From: Trema orientale
Taxonomy: Eukaryota; Streptophyta; Magnoliopsida; Rosales; Cannabaceae
Length of the DNA: 64,000 bases
Direction of reading: 5' to 3'
NCBI GenBank assembly: GCA_002914845.1
Contig: JXTC01000050.1
Coordinates: forward strand, 653,064-717,063
The translations under genes and the position numbers were made by a program. Below, piece by piece: positions 25,579 to 38,563 of this stretch. The notes under the pieces are model-generated. The model was given only the letters and a program-made list of their open reading frames with translations. It was not told the origin of the DNA and made no database searches. The stretch's first letter is position 1; the number at the start of each line of letters is the position of its first letter.

Positions 25579-28500
25579 TTTTCTCCTCCTTATAGGAATT
25601 TCGTCCCGAAATTCAGGTACAAACCGAGAGTATGGATAAGATCGTAAATAATAGTCATAAGAAGTATAGAGAATACTTGACAATAGATTTTAGGAGTATT
25701 AAACTGAATGCTAGTTAATAAAAGCATGTGAAACAGATATTCGTCACTTGGCATCAGAATCTAACCAACAGACCGATCCACAAAATGGTATAGGACAAGA
25801 ATGCACCCGAAGTGATACGGAATCATAAGATAGCTTATTGACCGGTACAAAAATCTTAATACCTATGGTTGGAAACAACAACCTTGAGTATATGAGTGAT
25901 CAAAAGATAATGATAATAATCATGGCAAGAAGCCGAGAACACAAGACTTTGAACACTGATTGTAAGGCACCAAACTAGAACAACAGACTAAATGTCAGAT
26001 ACAAGAATACCGTTCCCCTGGGACATACCTATGTATCTGCAGCTAGAACCTAGACCTCAACAATCTCTGAGTCAATGACTCTAATAGGAGTCTCCTTTCA
26101 AGTACAGAATATAATTGAATAGAGTTTAAGACGAAGAACAAGAATCCTTGTGTTACACCACATAAGATAAAAGGGTTTAGAGATCGAAGATGACAAGGAG
26201 AGTTTAATGGCTCACAACCATTTCTATTCTCTTATTAAAGCGAGGAATAACACAAAACACAAACAATTTATAGTCAAATGCAAGACTAGAACACCCAAAT
26301 TGGAAATCACCAAGGCAAAAATAGTAGTGCAACTTTAATCTCAAATGCAAGTATCCAAACCATGAGAAGTTACAAAAGCATTTCAAATCTTTCATCCAGT
26401 ATAAAACCTCATCAAAGAAAACCAAAGCGATGCTGATCCAAAAACTCTATAAGTCTTCGATATAAAGGAAAACTCCATGGACATAATCCAATATCCCAGA
26501 AATATATATGTAACTGAAATCGACACTTAATGCCCCAGAAATAAAGTTCTAATGGGATAGGCTGTCTGGTACCAACCTCGAGTGACGCCTGTCTCCCATG
26601 AAACCTCTTTTTAATTTTTAATGAAAATATTTTTGAAAATATTTTTGAAAATATTGAATGTAAAAAGTGTTGGGGCCTAAGAATACTACATTAGTTTACA
26701 ATATGGTTTCTCCTTGGCCAAAGGTAAACCAAACCTGAACTTCGAGTACCCCATTACAATATAAACGTAGAGTCCAATGACTCTTAATGTAAAACCTATG
26801 AGTAATCTCATTCCAACTATCATTAATTATATAACAATAACCATATTATATATAATTTAAAAAAAATAAGAGATTCAGATTCAACTCAACATTAACATTT
26901 AGAAAAAGTTTTATTCATGCATATATGATGAAAATCTCTAATAGTCACAAGCATTAACTTAAAGATGAGTTATACATGATGACCATTTATTTAAAATCAA
27001 CCAGGCATGCATGAAAAAGATACTAGTTTGCTCCACATAACCAACGAAACAAACATTTATTACGAAATCCACACTTATTTGGTAAAATGATAAATGAGGC
27101 CATATTTAAATCATCATAGTCAATTTTTCTTTCAAAACTAATAAAGTATTTGGGCCTCAATCTATATCACAACTAAACATAATGGAATATTTTTATAGAA
27201 TTCCAAAATATTCTCCAAAGTAACCAAACAACTTTCTCAAAAAGTTTGAAAGTTAAGATTTCATTTTTTTAAAAAGAAAATAGGGTAGTTTAGAAAATAT
27301 TAAAATGCGAAACATTGTCAAGATATTTTCTCAAAACAGGTAAAACAAATACCAATTCTCATTTAACATTTCAAAATAAACATTTATAGTTAATGGAGAT
27401 TTATGCTAGGCATAATAAACTAATTAATATATATATGAACTCCATAAATTAGAAAACTACAATTAAACCTTCAAGAAGGGAATCACATACTAATATGCAT
27501 AACTTAAAATCCATCAAATATAAAGTCAAGGCATATAAGTCAATACCATTCATTGATTTGAAATTTCATCCTCCTTTTTAGTTTTCCCAACACTAGGGAG
27601 ATCGGTCAAAACCAATCACACAATGTCCAAAATCTAATTAAAACAAGTTCTGCATAACTCTAATACAATTTTGTTCACACCGTGGAAAATTAATTTAGCA
27701 TGAATCATAATGACTTAACAATCTAACAAACACGAAGGGATTATGCATCAATCAACAAGTTAAACCATATCAAATAAATTTTAGAAGAAATATGAAAATT
27801 TGAAACATAGAATGTATAAGGCCCAAGTGACAAGCTCCACAAAATCTAAACTAAAAACTCTAACTCTAATGTTTTTACCCAATAAGGATTTTCATAACGT
27901 AAACAGTCATATCAATTCCCATTCTCTAAGCAATACATTCTAAAGAAAATCACAAGTACAAATCTTCAAACACACTCGTGAAGCTATTGATTTTCCCTCA
28001 AAAATCATTTTTAATCCACACTAAAGTTTACCAAGTAGTCAAACTTGTGAATATTTTTATTCAGAACTTTTCTTAAGTAACTTACCTCCATTTTTATTTT
28101 CAATTAAGCTTGTGAATCAATTTACGAAAGTATTCGTTTGATCTCAAATCAAGTATTAAGTAGGTATGAGAAAATACTTAGTAATCTACTAAGTCCAAAA
28201 ATTAGATAAGGTACTTGAAAAGTTTAATATACATATATACATTTATAGAAATAAACTACTTTGATCTAAAGGTATTTCAAATCAATATTTCCAAATGTAA
28301 AACAAAATCTTATTAATATACAAATAGATTGGTGGCTTTGCAAAGTTTAGTCTCAAAGTAGCATATTAATTTAAAAACAATAGCTCTTTTAAAAAAGTGT
28401 ATTAATTTTACCTAACCAATGCTCAAGGTTAAAATGTTCATGATCTCTTTAAAAATGAACATGTCACTCTGGTCAAATACAAAGGTCTATATTGTTTAAA

Positions 28501-29359
28501 ACCTTAATTGTCAACTTGAAATTTTCAAAATTTCCAAAATCAAATAACTCAGTTTTGAAATCTAACCAAACTCTCAACAAATTAAGAATTCTCATTCAAA
28601 GAACCACAATAACAGAACTTGGTGAACTAGAGGAAGGCAATTATAATTGTTAAACAATATCTTAAATCACCAAACTAATCACTTAATTATGGAGCATGCT
28701 ATGCAAAAAAGTATCACCAATATAGACACAACAATATATTACCAAGTCATAATATATCCAAATCAAGTGATCATAAAGATATCAAGCCCAAGAAAATAAA
28801 ATCTTAAAACACCAATAAAGTCAAGCCACATCAATAAAGTGCAAGCACCGAACCAGTGTATCACAAACAAAAATTCTCAAGAAAATATAATCACAAACAA
28901 ATGCTGCAAACAGGAACGATAACATAACCTGAGGGATAACATATAGACAATCCACAAGAAAGTTAAAACACAGCAACTAAGATGCAAGATACCGGATTGC
29001 TATCATAGAACCTATGAGGTTTATGTAACCTGCAACCTGAATGGATGGAAGAGTGCAAGAATGAATGTCCACTCGAAGCGAGGGATTACGTTAAGAGTGG
29101 AATTCAATAGTCTTATGTCAACCCGACACATCCGAGACTAAAATTCTTGGGAAATCACCATCCCAAAGATACCAGAATTTCACTTGGAAATGTTTAAGAG
29201 AGGACTTGGAATGAATAGGAGCAAAAGTAGCTTATTTAGCCAGTTCCTAAATGATGTATGAGGTATTTATTAAAACCATTTCTAAACTATTTTTAAACAC
29301 TAAAAATTAACACAGATATGATCCCAGACGGATCTGGAGCGGTGCACTGATACCAATTC
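25579..29359 (-). other. Internal region of the LTR element, non-coding
   Basis: 3781 bp with PBS-like and PPT signals at its two ends but no long open frame and no recognisable retrotransposon domain on either strand. Stop codons are dense. The sequence is AT-rich with no internal tandem structure that stands out. Confidence 0.7.
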
Positions 29360-31590
29360 TGTCATGACCCAAAATCTAAGGCCGTGACTTTTAGTAATTT
29401 TGAATGTAAATAAGGATAAATAAAGAATTTTATAAAATTCGGAGGAAACCAAATATTTGAATTTTTTTATTTTAGTCCTCAAATCAATAGAAATTCTATA
29501 TAAAAAGAAGCCCATCTTTAGTTTATCTTATCAAGAAGAAAACACTGATTAAGATTCAAATAAACATAGTTAAATTAGTTAAATTGTATAAAACTTCGTT
29601 CAATAAAATTACAGTGTTGATTTAATAGATTTTTCAAATCTTAAATCCAAATATCTAAAATTTAACTTACATAGTTGTCAAAATTTCAAGTACTTAAAAT
29701 TTTGAAAATATGCTCATTGGGAATCATAGTGTCCCACTTATATACCAAATCCTCAAATAGTAGTAAATACATCCTCATACATTCACTTAGTAGAGTCAAT
29801 GAACTTGGTTAAATAGTTAGACATGGGGAAAGAGTGAGACAGAGAAAGGTACCAACCAAAGAGGAATAGGACCACGAGCATAAACCAAGCGACTTGCCTA
29901 GCCAACGAGACAACTAACTCGAATGAACCACCTAAAAGGGAGGAAAATAGGATAGGTGAGCTCCAGAGCTCAGTAGAGAAACTGTTACATCATTTAAAAA
30001 TCTTTTTAGTGATGGAAAGGCCCTACATGGTTAGTTTAATCTAAAACACATTTGCAAAACTATATGTGCATATATACATAAAAATATCTAAAATTGATAG
30101 TCCGTATGCATATATACATATATATATAGATATACAGAAAACATGATATCTGAAAACCAATCAGCCCATAAACACATGACATAAATCCACCCATACCTAT
30201 GAGTTCACCACCTCTCATCAATGGAAACTAAGATGTTGCCACTACGTGTATCATACAGTCTGCCTGACACCTAGCCCATAACTGGAGAGGACACCTATGT
30301 GTCGCCTACCAAATCTGGAGAGGCAACCGTATTGCCTACGCCTGCCAAATAGGGAGGTAATCAGAAAAAATACCCCGCACAGGTTCATAAACTCTACACC
30401 GTCGGTGGGGCTACAGCGCCACATTGTAAAAACCCCATAATATATACTAACATAATATTCATGTGTGATCCTATGACACGTGTACTCTGAACTGATGTGT
30501 AAAAATAACTACGCAGTAATTTAAGTTCAAATAATACTCTATTTTTTAATAAATTATTTAATTAAATTTTATAGAAAAATAGAAAGTATAACGGTCCTAT
30601 TTTAACGTATCCAAAAATAACCTGCACTCAGAAAAGTTCCAAAGCAATCTAATGTATATAATATAATTTTATTCTATCACATATATCCAAAACAGTTCAA
30701 AAATCATATTTGCGGAAATTAAGTTTTAATTAAAAACGATATAAAACAGAGGTAATTGAATCTCTACCTTACTAGAATAACGATACCATGCTATTGGATC
30801 CTCACGGTGCTGTTGGACGATCATTCGGAGGGTCGGGAACAAATTCCACACCATCGATCGCTCATTTGGGAAAAATCGACTTCTCAACAGAATTTTGAAT
30901 CAATAAACAGACCTCTTCATTGCATTCCTAATACCTAAAATAGTTAAATTAGACATACAACTCGACCAATTTAGAACCGGACCGACATCAGATTAGTAAC
31001 ATGCAAAACTAGATAAAATTTAAGTTGTTAGATATCGTTTTTCGTGTCCGTCACCAAATATAGTCAGTATATATATCAAACTTCGCTATTTTTCGAGTAC
31101 ATTCCAAAAATAATACCAAAAACACAATCTAGTGTCGGATTAAAAGTCAAACCCTATCTCAAAAATACACAAAAAGAGCAACTTTTAATCCGGGCAAAAT
31201 AGGATCATGAAATATATACATTGAGGTTCTTCTTGACGATACGAACCCAACCAGCCCAAGAATACGTATTGAAACGGCCAAAATCGTCGTTGGAAATTCA
31301 AAATGTTCAACGGCCAAAAATATCGTTTCCGTCGACTGTGTTTTCCGGCGGCTGGCGGGGATGGGCAGCAGGCGGCGTGAGGGAGCTTCGCTGGTGGATG
31401 GTGGGGCTAGACGACGGTCGGCGACAGCTGCTCCTCCTTCGGCCGAGAGTGAGCGAGAGAACAGGGAGGGAGAGAGGGTTGAGTCGGGAGGGGGAGAGAG
31501 AGAAAGGACTTATATATATATAAAGTGTTTTTTTTTTTTAATATTCCGCCCAAATGACCATTTTATCCTTGTAAAAACAGGGATTTTACA
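29360..31590 (-). repeat. 5' LTR (right copy in window)
   Basis: Plus-strand ends TGTCATGACC...AGGGATTTTACA. It is the partner of 23376-25578. The initiator-Met primer-binding site follows it in element orientation (29359 leftward). Confidence 0.9.
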
Positions 31591-31595
31591 TGATA

Positions 31596-32135
31596 TATGG
31601 CCGGAAAGGAAGCAGGAGCTTGTGTTAAGTAGTTAAAGAGCAGTCAAGCCTCCCTCCACGCATGCACCTCATGGGCATCAAACGGTTACGTAACAGAACA
31701 AAACCAATACAGTTAACCAATACAGTTGCAACTGCCTTTCCATTTAATTAGGGGATTTGTCTTTCGATCGATTACAGAGTTCTAAGTAATATTAAATGTA
31801 TTTATGAAACAAGTTCCTGAAAACATACTGAGATAAGAATTTCTACCCAAAGGACAAGACATTTTTGCTCTTTGAAATCTCTCGCTTGCTAATTTTCATT
31901 TATAACAAACTACATAGTGAGATAATTATTTTACATATAGACGAAAGTCTACAAGTAACGTAGCTAGGGTCATGAGAATGGTTGCTTCCCATTTTCCCTT
32001 CGTACAACTTATTCGCCAATGCCAGAGCTGTTATAGCATTATGGCACTGTTACTACTGCACATACTAGTTATATATTACAAGTAATTAGCAGCGAAGACT
32101 CCTTAAAGAGCTAGAGATCAGAGGTCACAATCTCA
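31596..32135. repeat. Spacer and AP2 3' flank, duplicated at 45230-45660
   Basis: From about 31785 the sequence matches 45260-45655. It shares CTCTTTGAAATCTCTCGCTT, GGGTCATGAGAATGGTTGC and the TATATATTACAAGTAATTAGC block. This block is the 3' flank of the AP genes and shows that the copy at 45.6 kb is a true AP paralogue. Confidence 0.8.
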
Positions 32136-34961
32136 TTACTTACAACCAGAAGCGCCAAAACCAACCCTCTCTCCGGGAACATCAAAGACCACCTCCAGGG
32201 TACGCTGCTGCATGTTTCCGAAAATCGCAAAGTCGGTATCGCGGTCGGTTGCGGCAAAGGCCAAACAAGCTCGTGAGGCATCGTTATTCACCAAGAAAAA
32301 TATCGCGGAGAAATCCAACTCCACCTCAACATCGCCATCAAAGTAGAAGCGTATCTTCGGAACAGTATTGCCCCGGTAACGTCTAAGGTCGAAGCAAGTG
32401 TCCAGCAACGAAGTCCCCGGCGCCTCCGGATACACCGAAGACAGAGCTTGCCGGAACTCCGACCGGAGCAGCTGGTACGCTCTCGGCGGCAACCGTGTAA
32501 TCGCCGTGACGGGGTCGATCGCCATGCCGCCCGACCTGGAGAACACGGATCTTGAAATCTGCAGGTCACGGCCGCCTACACTTATTCCCGTCATGTCAAC
32601 GCCGTAGAACCTGGTGTCGGAGATTAAGGGCGTGAACCTGACCACGTTTCGGAGTCTTTTAACGTTGGTAACTCCGAAGGAGAGGAAGCCAGTTAAGCTG
32701 GTGGAAGAAGGGAGACAGTAGGAGAAGATGCTTTCGTATTTTCTGGCGGTTTGTGACACGATGGAGAGTTTGTCTCTGCCGAGTCCAAGCACTCCCGAGA
32801 GGCCTTCCGTGAAGCCGCCATTGCTTTGGCCGCATCCCAAGAGGAAGCTGTTGAAGACGTCGGAGGATAAGGTCAGCCTCTCTCTTGCAAGATATCCGGC
32901 GGAGAATACCTGGTCGGCGTAGCTCATGACGTATACGCATGTTGAGATATCGCATTTGGAAGATCGGCCTGCAATATCAATGGCGGATGATCACACGTAC
33001 GGTGTTATATTGATTGTGTGTTTGTTTAAAGCTTAAGATATTCTTCTTCTTTTTTAAGAGTTGTTTGGATATTAATATTCCAAGAAGGTTAAAAAAGAAA
33101 AAACACATGCATGTCCAAAATTACAAATATAGAAATATAATAGAGGGATGAAAAAGAGGGTTAACCTGTTGTTCGTTCTACGTCACTGCAGACTTGAGAG
33201 GAACAAGAAATGTTGGCATAAGTAAAAGATTCATTGGGTTCGAAAATGGGTTCACTTTGTTTGAAGCAACGGCCCGCACATGGTTGGCACTGAGTCCATG
33301 TGAGAGAGCTCAAAGTATCAAATGCTAGTGATACCTGTGTCTTAGGACTGCCAATACCCACTGGGACCACGTAGTTACCGGCGTCAATGGTCTTAGCAGA
33401 AGTATACGCCGGGAGCGTGCTAGCGGCGGCAGTACTGTGATGATCAGCTATGCTCCACAGAGATGATCCAGCATGATCAGTGTTCTTCTTCTTCTCCCTC
33501 TTCAGCAACACGCTCGATCGGATTGAGTTGACTCGGTATTGATCTCGTTCAAGGATCAATTTAGCAACATCGGCTGGACTCATGTTGTTGTCATGGCCAT
33601 CGTGTTTATTATTTGCTTGAGAGCATGGCCCATGCTTGTGTACGATTTTTAAGGACGCCTTCTTGAAGTTGGTAGCTGTACCTTAATTTTGTCAATAATA
33701 CGTGACTCAAAATATACCATGAATGTTGCATGTATGCATGGGAAATTGATGGATTTTTTTATTTTTTTCCCTTTTGAATCAAAAGTAAGGTAGTATGCAT
33801 GGCACTATTTGTACGTACGTAGTGAATGTATATCAAAAATAGTAACTTAGGATCTATTAGAATGTTTATTCTTTCGAGAATAATTAGACTCTTACTATCT
33901 TTAACTAAAAGTGCACTGCTGACATATATATTTCCCCCAGCTATCTATTGGCAATGTGGAATTTCCCCCTTAAATTATTTTTTGTTGTATAGATTCTCCC
34001 CATATAATTAAAGTACTGTTGAAGATATACATAGTCCTTCTGTATTGTACTTACCTTCCGTATCTAAACTAACGGAGTGCCTGACGTGGCACATATTTTT
34101 TAATGATTAATTATTATTAAGTTATAAAATGAGTTAATTAAAAAGACAATAATAACGGATTTCTTAAAAGAGCTCAAGAGACTGGTTTGTTCCAGAGAAT
34201 AGAATCAGAAGCGTGGCTATCCCAGTCTTCCTTTTAGGAAAAATAAAAAAGGTATGATACTAGGTGAGATATATTTAGATATACACGTGTATATATATAT
34301 ATTGGGGAAATAGTTTGAGAAAAAAAATTGAAAAATACGGTGATTTTGCATTTTTTTAAGGTGCGGTATGGTTTTTACTAGAAAGTACCGTTTTTTAAAA
34401 AATATTTAAAAAAATATTATTTTTTAAAATAGCAATTGGTTTCTGGTAACTAATTTCTGGAAACTGGTAATTAGTAACTAAAGATATTTATAACTGGTAT
34501 ATAACTAGTTTTCAGAAACTGGTCACTAGTAACTATTTTAAAAATGATATTTTTCTAAATATTTTTTAAAAAGTGATATTTTCTTAATAAAAACCGTACG
34601 AAAATTGGAAAAAAGTGTGACTTCCGTATATTTGTAATTTTTTTCGGTTTTTGTAGGTATAAGTGTTATAAACCCTATATATATTATCATAGAGAAAAGG
34701 AGATTCTAATTAAAAAGACCATATAAGTATAGTTTAACCTTCATGAGTGAGGGGGCTGCAAATATTTGATGGGAGTAGAGAGCTGATATGAACCATATAT
34801 TGATGAGTATGACGAACGTCATCGAGGTTCAGATCTGTTGTGTCCTTTCCTTCAAGGCCATATCCCTTATTTGCAAAATAGCTAAAGAGAAATAAAAACA
34901 AAAGAAAATTGGAGGAAAGGAAGATGGAGAATATACTACTCATGATATTAGCCAATATCAT
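32136..34961 (-). CDS. AP2: AED1/nepenthesin-like aspartyl protease homologue with altered catalytic motifs
   Basis: Three exons: 34961-34739, 33675-33166 and 32968-32136. They have the same phase-1 GT-AG junctions as AP1, total 1566 nt, and give 521 aa. A second in-frame acceptor 6 bp upstream (33681) would add two residues. Exon 1 gives a start Met and a strongly hydrophobic signal segment. Exon 2 keeps VHKHGPCSQ and VGIGSPK, but the first catalytic signature reads DTLS instead of DTGS (about residues 194-197). Exon 3 keeps YADQVFSAGYLARERL, GLGRDKLSIV and FSYCLPSS. Its second signature reads DPVT instead of DSGT (about 396-399), followed by AITRLPP. It ends IFGNMQQ...VGFGASGCK. Both aspartates remain but the flexible Gly/Ser partners are lost. 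The frame is open throughout. A weak or non-catalytic role, as in plant A1-fold inhibitor proteins, is possible. An early pseudogene cannot be excluded. Confidence 0.9.
34300..34690. repeat. Short repeat, scaffold family with GGTAACTA/CTGGAAAC words, in AP2 intron 1
   Basis: An A/T-rich outer frame (ATTGAAAAATACGG, CGTTTTTTAAAAAATATTT, ATATTTTTCTAAATATTTTTT) surrounds a core of repeated, partly inverted words such as GGTTTCTGGTAACTA, CTAGTTTTCAGAAACTGG and ACTAGTAAC. The frame resembles the elements at 52675-53095 and 63025-63465, whose cores differ. The boundaries are approximate. Confidence 0.45.
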
Positions 34962-35005
34962 ATATGGTTTCTTGCTGGTGTACTTGGTTAGGCTTGGTTA
35001 GCCCT

Positions 35006-35011
35006 TTTATA
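35006..35011 (-). promoter_or_regulatory. TATA box of AP2
   Basis: The minus-strand context GGTTATAAAAGGGCTAACC lies 45 bp upstream of the AP2 ATG. It is nearly identical to the relic promoter near 51106 and similar to the AP1 TATA region. Confidence 0.6.
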
Positions 35012-35735
35012 ACCAAATTAGCGATGTACCATACATCAGCCATATTTCGTCCACTAATCTTTAATTTCATCAACATGATGATGCTGTGCAGTATATTTAA
35101 ATATCTAAATGTTGTTTGTGGCAAATATTGCTCAAATTAAATAAAACAGAGTTTAATTTAATTACCTCAGTGGTGAGGCCATAATGGATCGGCACTAGGG
35201 AAAAAAAACATTAATAAACCATGCCAAACCAATAACCACTAGAGGATTCCACTTAGGTTATATATTACTAGAAGTTAGTGCAATATAATTAATATTAAAT
35301 AAATTAATAAGAATGATATTAAGTAAAAACTGTAAAAGGAAACGAACGCAAACTAAAAATAGAGTAACTCCACATCTTGACAATTTTAAGCAGGTGCGGA
35401 GTTACGGCATATCATCACTGGATTTTAGAGAATTAAAAAAAAAAAAAAAACCATAGTTTTTAATTTTTTTTAATCTTGATCGGTGCTCCTACTGAAAAGA
35501 AAAAAAGAACTATATTTATTTATATGTAAACCTTTAATTGCATTTTTATTTGTAAAATAACATTTTGTTTAATAATCTCTTTTAATTCTAGTCTCACTTC
35601 CTAATTTCTACTATATGTTTCTCATATTTTATATCCAATTTCTCTTATTTTGGGATTGAAAATAAATTCTGAAGAGAGATTAACATTCCCAAAGAATATT
35701 AAGACACCTTTGAACTAAATTAACCCTGTTAAAAG

Positions 35736-35784
<49 letters not shown>

Positions 35785-36655
35785 TACTACTCTTACTAAT
35801 CCTTTTTTTTTTCGAGAAATGATCTCTACTCGTTTATAATTCCTAAAACAGCTATAGTATATTCCATCAATCTACTCTCACTTATAATATTATACTATAT
35901 TTGATAAGTGCATAATTGAGTATTATTTGTTATATTCCTTTATATTTACTTTGGTTGTTTTCTTATAATTCTTAGGTTTGTAATGTTATTTTCATATTTG
36001 TAGGTGTTTTAGAGGAGAAAGAACGAAACGGAGGCAAAATAGAACGAAAACAGAGCTAATCGGAAAATGCTGAAATTTCGAGAAGCAGTAGTTGTCGCCG
36101 TGGCACTGCAGTGCTAGCTTTCAGGAAGGACATAGGTTGACAACTTAATTATGGTACCAGTCAAAATGGGTAACTTGCATATTCAGTCTTTTGGCCAACT
36201 TTTGACTAAAGAAATTACTTTTGGACGACTCTAGGTCCTCCTACACTATAATAAGAATTCTCTAGCTCATAAATAGACATTCCTAGAATTCTTAGACACT
36301 CATAAACACCTAGAGGCTAGAGAGAGAGAGAATCAAGAAGAGAAGAAGAGCTTGGAGGCTACTTTCAGCAATTCTATTCATTTCTACTTCCTTTATCTCT
36401 TTTGTTTGTTTATTCTAACATGATGTTTCTATTGTTCATCCTTGTATACATGATAGTCTAAGTTTCTTTTAGGTTGAGGGTAATTTCACTATTTAGGGAA
36501 ATTTTGGACAAACTATGTGTGACCATTGATGGTTGATATTAACTTATTTTTAAGTTCTCTTCTTTTTCTTTTTCCCTATTTGATGCTATGCTTTTTTGAA
36601 TATCTCTTTAAAATTTATTGACTTTTAGTGAATGATTATTAAGAGATATATCAAA

Positions 36656-36691
<36 letters not shown>

Positions 36692-36800
36692 ATTCCCCAT
36701 AGGAAAAACTGATGGTAAACTAAAATCAAATAGTGTGAAAACTAATTTTGCACAACTTCCTACATAGCCTAGGCTAAGAACTCTCTGCTAGTATTTGGTA
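35012..36800. other. AP2 upstream intergenic region, AT microsatellites
   Basis: No gene was recognised. It contains (TA)n tracts at 35739-35781 and 36658-36689 and a GA-rich patch at 36315-36350. From about 36590 it matches 48730 onward (AATTCCCCATAGGAAAAACT against AATTCCCCATAAGAAAAACT). Confidence 0.4.
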
Positions 36801-36830
36801 CCAAATTCGAAGAGTATATATATATATATA

Positions 36831-37068
36831 TGGTTGCCAATCCAGTAGCTATTTTTTCACCTATGTATAGGTATTCTTTTTAGTCATTGGATCATCATCT
36901 AACGGTGATCCAACAGCCATAATGATGTGTATAAAAAGACATGTATCATTAATGCTATTTATCTCTCTTACTTTTTACTATAAAAAAATATATCTGATAA
37001 ATTTCAATTTGCCAAAATAATACCTACGTATAGGTAAAAAAAAAATACCTATTGAATTGGTGTCCTAT
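36831..37068. mobile_element. MITE, second copy of the 15777 family (inverted)
   Basis: The ends are TTGCCAATCCAGTAGCTATTTTTT and, as complement of the right end, GGACACCAATTCAATAGGTA. The interior is the reverse complement of the 15777-16012 copy (ATCATTAATGCTATTTATCTCTCTTA, GTTGGATCACCGTTAGATGATGATCC-like). It is flanked by (TA)n, so the target duplication is unreadable. Confidence 0.68.
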
Positions 37069-38094
37069 ACATATATATATGCAAAAGGATTCTTGTCAAT
37101 AATTACGATGTATTGAAAAGAACAATACTATAATATTATAAATACTTTTTGTTAAGAAATTAAAGTTTCAATCTTACTCACTCTTATTTTGAAGATAACA
37201 AACATTGATTTAGTACTAATGATTTAACTTGAGTATGTAGTGAAATAGTTTTAAAAGTTTTAACTCAAGTTAATCAAAGAATTAAGTTTGAAGATGGATT
37301 ATAGAAAAGAGCTTGAAGATAGAGATCAAGAATACAAGACCTAGACTAGCAAAGGTTAATTACTTAATTCTTGTACTTGAATACTTATTTACATACAATA
37401 TGATCTTAATGGCTCAAATTTTTCATAAAATAGGAAATTTTCAAACCAATACAGTCAAACCAATACAGTCAAACTAGTTTATCTTCAATCAAAGTTTGAA
37501 ATCTATCTTACACAATCTTTTAAATTGATTTATGAATTTCTATAATATCTATATTTCATAAAAATCAATTTAAGAAGTCACAATTTTGAAAAGAATCGAA
37601 AAAGACTTGAAATAAAATCAAAACATGCTCGCTGATATTTTTGGCAGACCGATTCCTGGTTTTCGGTCTACCGATTCCTTACCGAATTTTTAACAGATTT
37701 TCAAATTTGGCCGCTAGAACCGCACTTTCAACGGCTAGTATTTTCGGTCGACCGAAAACACACTTTCGGTCTATCGAAAATGACAGAATGTCTGTTAGAT
37801 GGTCTAAAACGGCTAGTTTTCAATCAAATCTATAAATAGAAGCTTTTCTAATACACGAAACAATTTTTGAACATCCTTATATTGCTCATATCAAATATTC
37901 ATATTGTTCAAATCAATTTTTTTGATTCAAACTTTTAAATCCACTTTTTCACAAAAATCACTTGAGCCAAACTAGATCATATATTGTATTTACATCTATT
38001 ATCTCTAAGCTTACTTTATATCAAATACTTTCATTAGAGAGAGATTCTAGTTAAGTGATTCAACAAAAACAAAATTGTAATCCTATTTAGGTGA

Positions 38095-38275
38095 TGTTGC
38101 TACCGAAGTCTAAACAACCCGAGAGTAGATGAGGTTGTCACCGGGGTCTAAATAATCCGAGTATAGGTGAGGTTGTCACCGGAGTCTAAACAACCGGTGA
38201 GTTGATGAGATTGGCACCATTGTCTACACAATCTATGTAGATGAGGATTGGCACTGGAGTCAAAATAATCTGAGG
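38095..38275 (+). repeat. Minisatellite inside the solo LTR
   Basis: About five degenerate units of 38-48 bp. Each contains (G/A)TTG(T/G)CACCG(G)AGTCTAAA(C/T)AA and then GTAGATGAG or a variant. Confidence 0.75.
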
Positions 38276-38563
38276 TTAGGCGTGATAGAGCTGGAGTCAA
38301 GACTATTGTAAAGGCGTGGATGAGCATAAGAAGAATTCACTCTATTTGAAAAAAGGTCGGTCACGTCCACAATCTTGATCCGAATAGTAGAAGCTCAAAG
38401 CAAGTTGCCGAGGGCTAGAGACATAGGCAAATCGTCGTATTTGTCGAATCTCGTAAAAACTGAGTTTGCATTTTGTCTATCCTTACAGTCTTTACTTTAT
38501 TGCAAGCTATTTAATTGAGTGTTTGATATTTAGTGTGCTTAATGTACATGGTATTTACCAACT

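Larger units (their letters stand above)
23371..31595 (-). mobile_element. LTR retrotransposon, 8.2 kb, non-coding interior, TSD TGATA
   Basis: Two direct ~2.2-kb LTRs (23376-25578 and 29360-31590) are flanked by the 5-bp duplication TGATA (23371-23375 and 31591-31595). The element reads on the minus strand. Beside the 29360 end the complement gives TGGTATCAGTGCACC, a primer-binding site for initiator-Met tRNA. Beside the 25578 end the complement gives AAGGAGGAGAA, a polypurine tract, preceded by TTTCGGGACGAAATTCC. From family knowledge that stretch is the usual end of the internal region in Tekay/Del-type Ty3 chromoviruses. The 3.8-kb interior shows no gag, protease, reverse transcriptase or integrase motifs. 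It would depend on an autonomous partner. The LTRs differ by many substitutions and indels, so the insertion is not recent. Confidence 0.9.

Noticed and set aside
31221..31636. GC-rich frames of 91-100 codons near 31.3 kb
   Set aside because: They lie inside the LTR of a retrotransposon. The partner LTR near 25.4 kb has shifted frames, so there is no sign of protein constraint.
32288..32955. Alternative frames across the AP2 last exon
   Set aside because: Same reason: off-frame readings of a coding exon without any family signature.
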